From the NCBI RefSeq assembly GCF_900230185.1, contig NZ_OCSR01000002.1, positions 3,410,001 through 3,474,000 on the forward strand: DNA of 64,000 bases, in the 5' to 3' direction. Shown piece by piece: positions 9,363-17,117 of the stretch. The notes beneath the pieces were generated by a model that saw nothing but the letters and a program-made list of their open reading frames with translations, did no database searches and had not been told where the DNA came from. Position 1 is the first letter of the stretch; each line of letters opens with the position of its first letter. This stretch comes from Burkholderia sp. OK233. GTDB lineage: Bacteria; Pseudomonadota; Gammaproteobacteria; Burkholderiales; Burkholderiaceae. The position numbers and the translations under genes were made by a program.

Positions 9363-9797
9363 TTACCGGGACACGGTGTCCCGTAGCTCTTCCCCTTGCT
9401 GCAGCGACGCAATCAGTGGACATGACACGTTGCCCTTGCGCGAATGGCACGCGCACACGAGTTGGGTGAGCACCGCCTCCATGCGCCGGAGATCGGTGAG
9501 CTTGTCCTGTATGTCCCTGAGCTTGTGTTCGGCGAGACCACTCGCTTCGTCGCAGTGCGTTCCGTCTTCCAGTTTCAGGAGGTCCGCTATTTCGTCGAGG
9601 CTGAAGCCCAACCGCTGGGCGGACTTGACGAACCGAACCCTCGTCACATCGCCTTCGCCATAGCGGCGAATGCCGCCATATGGCTTATCCGGTTCCAGCA
9701 GCAATCCCTTGCGCTGGTAGAACCGGATTGTCTCCACATTGACGCCGGCGGCCTTCGCGAAGGCGCCGATGGTCAAACTTTCGCTACCGTTTTCCAT
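9363..9797 (-). CDS. merR: Mercury-responsive transcriptional regulator MerR
   Basis: The 144-residue product matches the canonical Tn501/Tn21-type MerR along its whole length. The N-terminal winged helix reads LTIGAFAKAAGVNVETIRFY. The Hg(II) ligands are all present: cysteine in DGTHCDEA and the pair in LVCACHSRKGNVSCPL. The dimerisation helix EHKLRDIQDKLTDLRRMEAV lies between them. The start at 9797 follows from this alignment; the upstream extension overlaps the divergent operator. MerR represses and, with Hg(II), activates the merT promoter by underwinding its 19-base spacer. Confidence 0.97.
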   Translation of the reverse strand: MENGSESLTIGAFAKAAGVNVETIRFYQRKGLLLEPDKPYGGIRRYGEGDVTRVRFVKSAQRLGFSLDEIADLLKLEDGTHCDEASGLAEHKLRDIQDKLTDLRRMEAVLTQLVCACHSRKGNVSCPLIASLQQGEELRDTVSR

Positions 9798-9802
9798 ACC
9801 GC

Positions 9803-9833
9803 TTGACTCCGTACATAGGTACGGAAGTAACGT
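9803..9833 (+). promoter_or_regulatory. merT promoter with MerR operator
   Basis: TTGACT (9803-9808) and TAACGT (9828-9833) are separated by 19 bases, the overlong spacing typical of MerR-controlled promoters. The spacer holds the dyad CCGTAC-ATAG-GTACGG (9809-9824), the known MerR binding half-sites. The arrangement is nearly identical to the Tn501 mer promoter. merR is read leftward from the same region. Confidence 0.93.
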
Positions 9834-9868
9834 TACGCTACTCATCGGAAGTGCGGAAGGGCAAGCGT

Positions 9869-10219
9869 ATGGCGGATTCACGGAAAGGGCGCGGCGCGCT
9901 CGCTGCCGGCGGACTGGCCGCGATCCTGGCGTCGACCTGCTGCCTCGGGCCACTGGTGCTTGTCGCGCTGGGTGTCAGCGGCGCATGGATCGGCAATCTG
10001 ACTTTGCTCGAACCCTACAGGCCGGTTTTCATCGGCGCGGCGCTGGTGGCTTTGTTCTTCGCCAGACGACACATCTTCCGACCCGCTGCGGCGTGCAGGC
10101 CCGGCGAGGTGTGCGCGATTCCGCAGGTGCGCGCCGCGTACAAGCTCATCTTCTGGATCGTGGTCGCGCTGGTACTGATCGCGCTCGGTTTCCCCTACGT
10201 ACTGCCCCTGTTCTACTGA
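9869..10219 (+). CDS. merT: Mercuric ion transport protein MerT
   Basis: The product is 116 residues, the standard MerT length, with three membrane segments. The first segment carries the Hg-binding pair in ASTCCLGPLVLVALG, and the cytoplasmic loop carries the second pair in AACRPGEVCAIPQ. MerT accepts Hg(II) from periplasmic MerP and moves it into the cytoplasm for MerA. GGAAGG lies upstream of the ATG at 9869, and the gene is the first of the MerR-regulated transcript. Confidence 0.96.
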   Translation: MADSRKGRGALAAGGLAAILASTCCLGPLVLVALGVSGAWIGNLTLLEPYRPVFIGAALVALFFARRHIFRPAAACRPGEVCAIPQVRAAYKLIFWIVVALVLIALGFPYVLPLFY

Positions 10220-10233
10220 ACCTGGAGTTCATC

Positions 10234-10509
10234 ATGAAAAAGCTGCTTGCTGCGCTCGCGCTCACCGCCCTCACGGTTCCGGTCTGGGCCGCGACCCGGA
10301 CGGTCACGCTGTCTGTGCCCGGCATGACGTGCGCCGCCTGCCCGATCACGGTCAAACACGCGCTTTCCAAAGTTACGGGCGTCGAAAAATCGGATGTCCG
10401 GTTCGAACAGAGGGAAGCCATCGTGACGTTTGACGACGGCAAGACCAACGTCCAGGCGCTGACCAGGGCCACCGCGGACGCGGGCTATCCGTCGTCGGTC
10501 AAACCCTGA
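10234..10509 (+). CDS. merP: Periplasmic mercuric ion-binding protein MerP
   Basis: The 91-residue product starts with a Sec signal peptide (MKKLLAALALTALTVPVWA) and continues as a single heavy-metal-associated domain with the motif GMTCAACPITVK, whose two cysteines bind Hg(II). MerP passes the metal to MerT. The gene begins 14 bases after merT, with GGAG 6 bases upstream of the ATG. Confidence 0.96.
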   Translation: MKKLLAALALTALTVPVWAATRTVTLSVPGMTCAACPITVKHALSKVTGVEKSDVRFEQREAIVTFDDGKTNVQALTRATADAGYPSSVKP

Positions 10510-10531
10510 AACCACAGAGAGAGGTCCTGCG

Positions 10532-12043
10532 ATGTCGAGCGTCGCGCGCGCGGCCGATAAGGCTGGTTTGCTCGGCAGCATCGCGTCGGCGATGGGCTCT
10601 GCGAGCTGCTTTCCCGCCATCGCAGTGGCGCCGTACCGCACCGGCACGCTGCGGATCGCCGTCATCGGCAGTGGTGGCGCTGCCATGGCGGCTGCGCTGA
10701 AGGCCGCCGAAAACGGCGCGCAGGTGACACTGATCGAGCGCGGCACCATTGGCGGCACGTGCGTGAACGTCGGATGCGTGCCCTCCAAGATCATGATCCG
10801 TGCAGCTCATATCGCGCATCTGCGGCAGACGAGTCCGTTCGACGTGGGCATCACGGCGACGGTACCGGCCATTGACCGGCGGCGCCTGCTCGCCCAGCAG
10901 CAGGCGCGCGTGGACGAGCTGCGCCACGCCAAATACGAAAACATTCTCGATACGAGCCCGAACATCAACGTCCTGCAAGGTGAGGCGCGCTTCACGGGAA
11001 GCCATACGCTTGCCGTGACGCTGAGCGCCGGCGGCGGCGAACGTACGGTGTCGTTCGATCGCTGCCTGATTGCCACGGGGGCAACGGCCGCAGTGCCACC
11101 CATACCGGGCCTGAAGGAGACGCCGTACTGGACCTCGACCGAAGCACTGGCGAGCGATGTCATTCCCGAACGGCTCGCTGTGGTCGGCTCGTCGGTGGTC
11201 GCGCTGGAATTGGCCCAGGCATTTGCACGGCTGGGCAGTCATGTCACCGTCCTGGCCCGTCACACACTGTTCTACCAGGAGGACCCGGCGATTGGCGAAG
11301 CCGTGACGGCGGCCTTTCGCGCCGAGGGCATCGAGGTATTGACGCAGACTCAGGCGAGCCAGGTGTCGCACGCTGATGGCGAGTTCGTCCTCACCACGAA
11401 CTACGGCGAGGTGCGGGCCGACCGGCTGCTGGTGGCAACTGGCCGCTCGCCCAACACCGGCAGTCTGAACCTGGCCGGCGCCGGCGTGCAGCTCGACGAG
11501 CGCGGCGCCATCGTGATCGACACGGGAATGCGCACGAGCGCAGCGGATATCTATGCGGTCGGCGACTGTACCAACCAGCCGCAGTTCGTCTACGTTGCGG
11601 CGGCCGCCGGTACGCGCGCGGCGATCAACATGACCGGGGGAGATGCACGGCTTAATCTCGAGACGATGCCGGCGGTCGTTTTCACCGAGCCGCAGGTCGC
11701 AACGGTCGGCTACAGCGAGGCACAGGCGCACAAGGCGGGCATCAAGACCGACAGCCGCGCACTGACGCTCGATAACGTCCCGCGCGCGCTGGTGAACTTC
11801 GACACGCGCGGCTTCATCAAGCTGGTAGCCGAGGCAGGCAGCGGGCGGCTAATCGGCGTGCAGGCGGTGGCGCCCGACGCAGGCGAAATCATCCAGACCG
11901 CCGCGATTGCGATCCACGCAAAGATGACCGTGCAGGACCTCGCCGACCAGCTGTTCCCGTACTTGACGATGGTCGAGGGGCTCAAACTCGCCGCCCAGAC
12001 CTTCTCGAAGGACGTGACGCAGCTCTCGTGCTGCGCCGGATAA
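10532..12043 (+). CDS. merA: Mercuric reductase MerA catalytic core with a MerC-like N-terminus
   Basis: The 503-residue product contains the full flavoprotein core of MerA: FAD-binding VIGSGGAAMAAALKA, the redox pair in GTCVNVGCVPSK (C77 and C82), the NAD(P)H site VVGSSVVALELAQAF and the C-terminal LSCCAG pair that delivers Hg(II) to the active site. The usual N-terminal GMTCxxC domain is absent. Instead, residues 1-31 (DKAGLLGSIASAMGSASCFP is the core) match the first membrane helix of MerC, a mercury transporter, with its first cysteine replaced by serine. The join falls just before VAPYRTGTLRIAVIG. The start follows merP by 22 bases. The enzyme reduces Hg(II) to Hg(0) with NADPH; the core looks intact. 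Confidence 0.93.
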   Translation: MSSVARAADKAGLLGSIASAMGSASCFPAIAVAPYRTGTLRIAVIGSGGAAMAAALKAAENGAQVTLIERGTIGGTCVNVGCVPSKIMIRAAHIAHLRQTSPFDVGITATVPAIDRRRLLAQQQARVDELRHAKYENILDTSPNINVLQGEARFTGSHTLAVTLSAGGGERTVSFDRCLIATGATAAVPPIPGLKETPYWTSTEALASDVIPERLAVVGSSVVALELAQAFARLGSHVTVLARHTLFYQEDPAIGEAVTAAFRAEGIEVLTQTQASQVSHADGEFVLTTNYGEVRADRLLVATGRSPNTGSLNLAGAGVQLDERGAIVIDTGMRTSAADIYAVGDCTNQPQFVYVAAAAGTRAAINMTGGDARLNLETMPAVVFTEPQVATVGYSEAQAHKAGIKTDSRALTLDNVPRALVNFDTRGFIKLVAEAGSGRLIGVQAVAPDAGEIIQTAAIAIHAKMTVQDLADQLFPYLTMVEGLKLAAQTFSKDVTQLSCCAG

Positions 12044-12507
12044 CCCTCGGGGGACACGAATGCCCCCTTACATGTCGAGCTGGCAGTGGCAGTTGCGCGC
12101 ATAACACCTCAAGAACTCCAGTCTCCCAATGCGAGTCGACGAGTGGGCGTTGCATCCTGGACGCCGACCTGAAGCGTGCGCCGGGTCGACGGCCCGCAAT
12201 CGGGCGAACTCAGCCAAACGCGTGCTAGCATGCCCTGATCACGCTTCGTGAATCGCGCGAGCTCCCCGATGCGGCCTGTCCAAAACTGATAACTGCCGAC
12301 TGGATTTTTCGGTACCGCTGACGGCATTGTCGCTATCCGACCGGGCGAAGAGGCCGTCTCCACAGGGACCCCGGTCACCGATTGACGATCGAGTGGGAGT
12401 AGAATTCCCGCCAGGAAACATCATTCGCTAGTTGATTGGTTATTAAAGCCCTGTTTTTTTACAGGGCTTTATATTTTGTTTTGAGCACCATTTTTTGGAA
12501 TTTCCCC
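12044..12507. other. Intergenic region between merA and the OsmC-YcaO gene
   Basis: About 460 bases without a supportable gene. There is no merD or merE, which normally follow merA. Short frames occur on both strands but none is recognisable. Base composition drops sharply to A/T-rich after about 12420, where a perfect hairpin is found, marking a junction between segments of different origin. Confidence 0.6.
12446..12473 (+). terminator. Perfect 11-bp hairpin upstream of the OsmC-YcaO gene
   Basis: TAAAGCCCTGT (12446-12456) and ACAGGGCTTTA (12463-12473) pair perfectly around a six-T loop, followed by TATTTTG. It looks like a rho-independent terminator that could work in both directions. It lies 34 bases before the OsmC-YcaO start, so it may end the transcript arriving from mer or act as a leader attenuator. 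Confidence 0.7.
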
Positions 12508-14712
12508 ATGGAAATTAAAGTCAACTTTCTCGATAAGCTACGTCTTGAAGCCAGGTTCGATGACTTCACGGTAGTGGCCGACCAGCCTATTCGTTATAAG
12601 GGCGATGGCTCGGCGCCTGGTCCCTTCGATTATTTTCTGGCCTCATCGGCTTTGTGTGCAGCTTACTTTGTGAAGTTGTACTGTGTAAATCGCAATATTC
12701 CTACCGAAAATATCCGCCTGTCGCAGAATAATATCGTTGATCCGGAAAACCGGTACCAACAGATTTTCAAGATTCAGGTTGAGTTGCCGTCGGATATCTC
12801 GGAAGCAGACCGCCGAGGTATTTTGCGCTTCATCGACCGTTGTACGGTGAAAAAAGTGGTGCAAGCCGGGCCCGAGTTTGTCATTGAAGAGGTAGAGAAC
12901 CTGGGTGCCGATGCTCAGTCGTTGCTGACATTGAAGCCGGCTTCCGATGCCAGCACCTATATTGCGGGTAAAGATTTGCCGTTGGAGCAAACCATCGCCA
13001 ATATGTCGGGCGTTCTGGCGGGCTTGGGCATGAAGATTGAGATCGCTTCGTGGCGCAATATCGTTCCCAATGTGTGGTCGCTTCATATCCGCGATGCGCA
13101 CTCGCCGATGTGTTTTACCAATGGCAAGGGAGCGACCAAAGAAAGCGCGTTGGCGTCAGCGTTGGGAGAGTTTATCGAGCGACTGAATTGCAACCATTTC
13201 TATGGCGGTGCGTTTTGGGGCGAAGACATCGCCAATGCGGAGTTTGTACATTACCCGAACGAGCGCTGGTTCAAGCCTGGCCCTAAGGATGCGCTGCCGG
13301 CTGACATTCTGGATGCGTACTGCCTGGAAATTTATAATCCCGATGGCGAGTTGCGTGGCTCGCATCTGATCGACACCAACTCCGGCAATGTGCAGCGCGG
13401 TATCTGTTCGCTGCCATTTGTGCGGCAGTCGGACGGCGAAGTGGTGTATTTTCCGTCCAACCTGATCGAAAACCTGTTCGTCAGCAATGGCATGAGTGCC
13501 GGTAATACGCTGGCCGAAGCACAGGTGCAATGTCTGTCCGAAATTTTCGAACGGGCGGTAAAGCGTGAAATTCTGGAAGGTGAAATCGCATTGCCCGATG
13601 TACCGCACGAAGTGCTGGCGAAATACCCAGGCATTCTGGCCGGGATTCAGGGATTGGAAGAGCAGGGCTTTCCGGTGCTGATAAAGGATGCGTCGCTGGG
13701 TGGGACCTACCCGGTGATGTGCGTCACATTGATGAACCCGCGGACAGGCGGTGTCTTTGCCTCGTTCGGCGCACACCCAAGCTTCGAGGTGGCGCTGGAA
13801 AGGAGCCTGACGGAATTGCTACAGGGGCGCAGTTTTGAAGGCCTGAACGATTTACCTCAGCCTACCTTTGTCAGTAACGCGGTGACTGAACCGAATAACT
13901 TTGTTGAGCACTTCATTGATTCCAGCGGTGTGGTGTCGTGGCGCTTTTTCAGCGCCAAAGCGAATTTCGAGTTTGTTGAGTGGGATTTTTCTGGCCAGGG
14001 CGAAAACTCCAATGCCGATGAAGCCGCAACCTTGTTCGGGATTCTCGAAGACATGGGCAAAGAGGTTTACACGGCGGTGTATGACCAACTGGGCGCCGTA
14101 GCCTGCCGGATTCTAGTGCCCGATTATTCGGAAGTTTACCCGGTAGAGGATTTGATCTGGGATAACACAAACAAGGCGCTGTTGTTCCGCGCCGATATTT
14201 TGAACTTGCATCGCCTGGACGATGCCGGCCTTGCAGCACTGCTTGAACGGTTGGATAACAGTGAACTGGACGAGCACTCCGATATTGCCACTTTGATCGG
14301 CATCGAATTTGACGAGAATACGGACTGGGGGCAGCTAACAGTTCTCGAGTTGAAGCTGCTGATTCATCTCGCCTTGCAGCAGTTTGAGGAGGCGCAAGAG
14401 CTGGCGGGAGCCTTCCTGCAGTACAACGACAACACGGTCGAGCGCGGATTGTTTTACCAGGCCTTGAATGTGGTGCTGGAGGTGCTGCTCGATGACGACC
14501 TGGAACTGGACGACTACGTGGTCAACTTCCGTCGGATGTTTGGCAACGCTCGGATGGACGCGGTAATGGGGACAGTGGACGGCAGCGTGCGCTTCTTCGG
14601 GCTCACGCCAACGAGTATGAAACTGGAGGGTCTCGATAGGCACCACCGCCTGATCGACAGCTACAAAAAATTGCATAAGGCGCGGGCCGATGTGATGGCT
14701 ACAGTCAGTTAG
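12508..14712 (+). CDS. OsmC domain/YcaO domain fusion protein
   Basis: The 734-residue product joins an OsmC-like domain (residues 1-140) to a full E. coli-type YcaO (about 160-734). The OsmC part has the two family cysteines, C50 in SSALCAAYF and C112 in FIDRCTVKK, positions used for hydroperoxide reduction. The YcaO part has the ATP-binding core (NGKGATKESALASALGEFIE, and QCLSEIFERAVKREI), FASFGAHPSFEVALER and a C-terminal helical TPR-like region. YcaO proteins phosphorylate amide backbones; E. coli YcaO assists RimO in methylthiolation of ribosomal protein S12. Codon choice is visibly more A/T-rich than in neighbours, which suggests transfer, perhaps from a gammaproteobacterium. The Shine-Dalgarno is weak. 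No RiPP precursor is evident nearby. Confidence 0.9.
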   Translation: MEIKVNFLDKLRLEARFDDFTVVADQPIRYKGDGSAPGPFDYFLASSALCAAYFVKLYCVNRNIPTENIRLSQNNIVDPENRYQQIFKIQVELPSDISEADRRGILRFIDRCTVKKVVQAGPEFVIEEVENLGADAQSLLTLKPASDASTYIAGKDLPLEQTIANMSGVLAGLGMKIEIASWRNIVPNVWSLHIRDAHSPMCFTNGKGATKESALASALGEFIERLNCNHFYGGAFWGEDIANAEFVHYPNERWFKPGPKDALPADILDAYCLEIYNPDGELRGSHLIDTNSGNVQRGICSLPFVRQSDGEVVYFPSNLIENLFVSNGMSAGNTLAEAQVQCLSEIFERAVKREILEGEIALPDVPHEVLAKYPGILAGIQGLEEQGFPVLIKDASLGGTYPVMCVTLMNPRTGGVFASFGAHPSFEVALERSLTELLQGRSFEGLNDLPQPTFVSNAVTEPNNFVEHFIDSSGVVSWRFFSAKANFEFVEWDFSGQGENSNADEAATLFGILEDMGKEVYTAVYDQLGAVACRILVPDYSEVYPVEDLIWDNTNKALLFRADILNLHRLDDAGLAALLERLDNSELDEHSDIATLIGIEFDENTDWGQLTVLELKLLIHLALQQFEEAQELAGAFLQYNDNTVERGLFYQALNVVLEVLLDDDLELDDYVVNFRRMFGNARMDAVMGTVDGSVRFFGLTPTSMKLEGLDRHHRLIDSYKKLHKARADVMATVS

Positions 14713-14832
14713 GGTTACGCGTCATGGCTGGATGCGATGATGCCGTTCATCCGCCGGCACAAACGAATATTCGATACCAGAGCGACCATCTGTCCCGGCG
14801 TGCATCAGTGTTGATGCCGCCGGCGTAGATGG

Positions 14833-15024
14833 TCAGATCAGGATTTGCATCGGCCCGCCTCCTGCTAATCGCCCGCCTGAATATCGCGTCAAGGCCTTCG
14901 AACCCGAGACCGACACCCGCGGATACATGGAGTCGCGGTCACGGATCTTATAGGGCTTGTCTTGCGCTTTGGCGTTCAGCAGTAGCGGGTAGGTTAGCTT
15001 TGCGGAGCTCTCCTCGGCGGACAA
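14833..15024 (-). pseudogene. Remnant of a tyrosine integrase N-terminus (arm-binding domain)
   Basis: Read leftward, a frame of about 63 residues contains KLTYPLLLNAKAQDKPYKI, then RDRDSMYPRVSVSGSK. This is the pattern of the DUF4102 arm-binding domain that opens P4-type tyrosine integrases (usually LT..xxRNAKPxDKPYKLxDxxGLYLxVxPSGSK). The rest of the integrase, including the catalytic R-H-R-Y region, is missing. It lies between the low-GC OsmC-YcaO gene and the desaturase, at a likely island edge. The frame overlaps the last 77 bases of the desaturase gene. The assignment rests on a short match and is moderate. Confidence 0.55.
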
Positions 15025-16036
15025 CTACCATGAATTTTGCCCGCAATTTACCCGCAAAACTGTCGGAAGCGCGCGGATTACTTTGGATCAAACCGGATAG
15101 ATCCCCATAAACCGGAGGCGCAACCGAAGCGAACGCGTAAAGCCTCAACCATTCGCTATAGCCATTTACCAGAAAGCCTCCAGAGCGTTCTACGTACTGC
15201 TGGCGGGATGTTTCGTAGACCTTCCGGATTGCGAACCACGGCACATGCGGCAAGTCATGATGAACCAGATGGTAGTTGTTGTTCAGGAACAGCAGCCGCC
15301 AGAACCACCCCGCCTCATTGATGACGGTGCGATGCGTGTGAGCATGTGCCGCGCGATGTTCCTGAAACGAGCGGATCGAACCCAACGACAACGACCCATA
15401 ACCTGCGCCGACGATAAAGGCCCAGGCAGGAATTCCGCAGACGCGTTGAAGCCACACCGTCAGCGCGACTAACGCGGCCAGATGCGCGAGCCACATCGGC
15501 ACATGGCGCCAATCGCCGCGTTTGATACTGCGGAGTTCATCGACACCCGTTGCCGCAATGGCAAAAGCCGGCCCGACTAGCAGGCGGCCGATAAACGTAT
15601 TGCGGAAGGTCAGCAGCGCGCGAATCGCCAGACCCGCACGTTGCCACACGCGCTGACTGATGAAGTAGCTTTCGGGATCGCGCTCTGGAAGCGTGAGATG
15701 TGGATCGTCGTGATGCTGAAGATGCGAATCACGATAGACGCTGTACGGAAACCAGACCGCGAGCGGCGCGAATCCTAATAGTGCGTTGAAGAGCGGCGAA
15801 CGCGTCGGATGGCCGTGCAGCAACTCGTGTTGCAGAGACATGTACCACGCGCTCAGTAACGCCAGCAGCGCAATGGTCAGCGGCAGGCCAAGCACGCGCG
15901 CATGCGTCGCCACACCGAACCATCCACCGTAGATTGTGGCGATCAGCAGCCACGTCGGCCATTGCGTGCGCCATGTCCAGCTTGCAGCCTGTCGGGCGAG
16001 TGCTTTGCGTTGCGTGTCGTCGAGGTAAATCGCCAT
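14948..16036 (-). CDS. Membrane fatty acid desaturase
   Basis: The 362-residue product has four to five hydrophobic segments and the three histidine boxes of membrane di-iron desaturases: HELLHGH near residue 70, HLQHHDDPH near 105 and NNYHLVHHDLPHVPW near 255. It would introduce a double bond into membrane lipid acyl chains. The last 25 or so residues (after MVVV: RRGELRKANLP...) are encoded in DNA that another frame reads as the integrase remnant, so the native C-terminus seems to have been replaced. All catalytic boxes lie well upstream of that point, and activity may be retained. I found no strong ribosome site before 16036. Confidence 0.88.
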   Translation of the reverse strand: MAIYLDDTQRKALARQAASWTWRTQWPTWLLIATIYGGWFGVATHARVLGLPLTIALLALLSAWYMSLQHELLHGHPTRSPLFNALLGFAPLAVWFPYSVYRDSHLQHHDDPHLTLPERDPESYFISQRVWQRAGLAIRALLTFRNTFIGRLLVGPAFAIAATGVDELRSIKRGDWRHVPMWLAHLAALVALTVWLQRVCGIPAWAFIVGAGYGSLSLGSIRSFQEHRAAHAHTHRTVINEAGWFWRLLFLNNNYHLVHHDLPHVPWFAIRKVYETSRQQYVERSGGFLVNGYSEWLRLYAFASVAPPVYGDLSGLIQSNPRASDSFAGKLRAKFMVVVRRGELRKANLPATAERQSARQAL

Positions 16037-16248
16037 CGGCTGGATCGGTCGGAATGCAGGTTTAGACCGATCCTACGGACCAATTCACACGACTAGAACC
16101 ATTTTGTTCAGCAATGCATCTGCGCATATGTGCAAAAGCGGGGGGCCATATCGCCAGCCGTTACGCAGTGCCAGGCCGCTGTCACCCGGCGCGCAGAACG
16201 CCTTGCAAGGTCCTCGCGGATCCTGCCCGGGCAATTGGTAAAGGACGC

Positions 16249-17031
16249 TTATTTATCGTCCGCCACGCGGCACGCGTGATCGAGCAAGCCTTCCGCCGAG
16301 CCGCTGCCGTTATCAACATCGAGGCTGCTATTCACGACGAGCCAGCCGTCTTTCTCCGCCGACGGCCCCGCACCGGTCACGAGAATGGTTTGCATGGCCA
16401 TCGCCGCAGCGTCTCTGTTATCACGTGCGACGATGCGAAACGGATTGCTCGCCTGAGTGAGCGAGGTGACGCGCATGATCCGGTAGCGCTGGCCGCCGAG
16501 CGTATCCCAGCGCCACTCGCCAGGCGTGTCCTTCGCGTGACGCGCCAAGGCGTCGTTCACCTTGCCGTGCATGCAATCGATATGGATATGCAGCTGGTTT
16601 TGCGTGCGGCGGAATGGCGAGTTGATCTCGAGGCCGAGTTGGTTGTCGGGCAAGGATCGCTTGACGGACTTCTCGACATACAGCCGCGACACCCACGCAT
16701 CGTACCAGTAGTCCGGTGCATTCGGCGTCAGCACGAACGGACTTTCTATGCCGGTGACGCGGTCGGTCGGAATCAGCAGATGCTGTGAGCGGCCGACGAT
16801 GTCCTTCAGGATCACATAGCGCTTGTCGAGATCGACGACCGTGCATTGGCCCGGCGTGCCGGTGGACTGTTGCGACGGCACGCAGCGCAGATCGACGATT
16901 TTCCACAGCGCGTTCGAATCGACTGCGGCAAGGCGCGCGCAGGAGGCGGCGGTGAGGGCGACCGCCAATGCGGTGGCGGTGCGCAGAATAGTTTGGCGAA
17001 GGCGGGCGGGTTTGGGCACTGTCATCGGCAT
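16249..17031 (-). CDS. cdh: CDP-diacylglycerol pyrophosphatase (Cdh family)
   Basis: The product is about 260 residues with an N-terminal membrane or lipoprotein-like signal (ILRTATALAVALTAASC). Family motifs include NALWKIVDLRCVP, HLLIPTDRVTGIESP and the histidine motif LHIHIDCM, typical of HIT-like Cdh hydrolases. The family cleaves CDP-diacylglycerol to CMP and phosphatidate at the inner membrane. The start is uncertain: ATG 17031 or 17025. The frame also stays open upstream through a 12-bp repeat tract. It follows the amidase gene in the same direction with an 85-base gap. Confidence 0.85.
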   Translation of the reverse strand: MPMTVPKPARLRQTILRTATALAVALTAASCARLAAVDSNALWKIVDLRCVPSQQSTGTPGQCTVVDLDKRYVILKDIVGRSQHLLIPTDRVTGIESPFVLTPNAPDYWYDAWVSRLYVEKSVKRSLPDNQLGLEINSPFRRTQNQLHIHIDCMHGKVNDALARHAKDTPGEWRWDTLGGQRYRIMRVTSLTQASNPFRIVARDNRDAAAMAMQTILVTGAGPSAEKDGWLVVNSSLDVDNGSGSAEGLLDHACRVADDK

Positions 17032-17057
17032 GCGGATCGGCTTTTTTTGACCGGAGT

Positions 17058-17117
17058 GTTCAGCGACATCTTCAATGGCACCTTCAATGGCACCTTCAGC
17101 GGCATTTTCAAAGCCGT
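17058..17117. repeat. Five 12-bp tandem units between amidase and cdh
   Basis: The units read GTTCAGCGACAT, CTTCAATGGCAC, CTTCAATGGCAC, CTTCAGCGGCAT and TTTCAAAGCCGT. The middle two are identical and the outer ones have drifted. The array ends at the amidase stop codon. Because the unit is a multiple of three, it stays open in more than one frame on the minus strand. Confidence 0.75.

Noticed and set aside
10499..11731. 410-residue frame antisense to merA
   Set aside because: No family pattern; merA is certain on the other strand.
12028..12378. Possible merD remnant after merA
   Set aside because: I compared short frames on both strands with the MerD pattern and found no resemblance.
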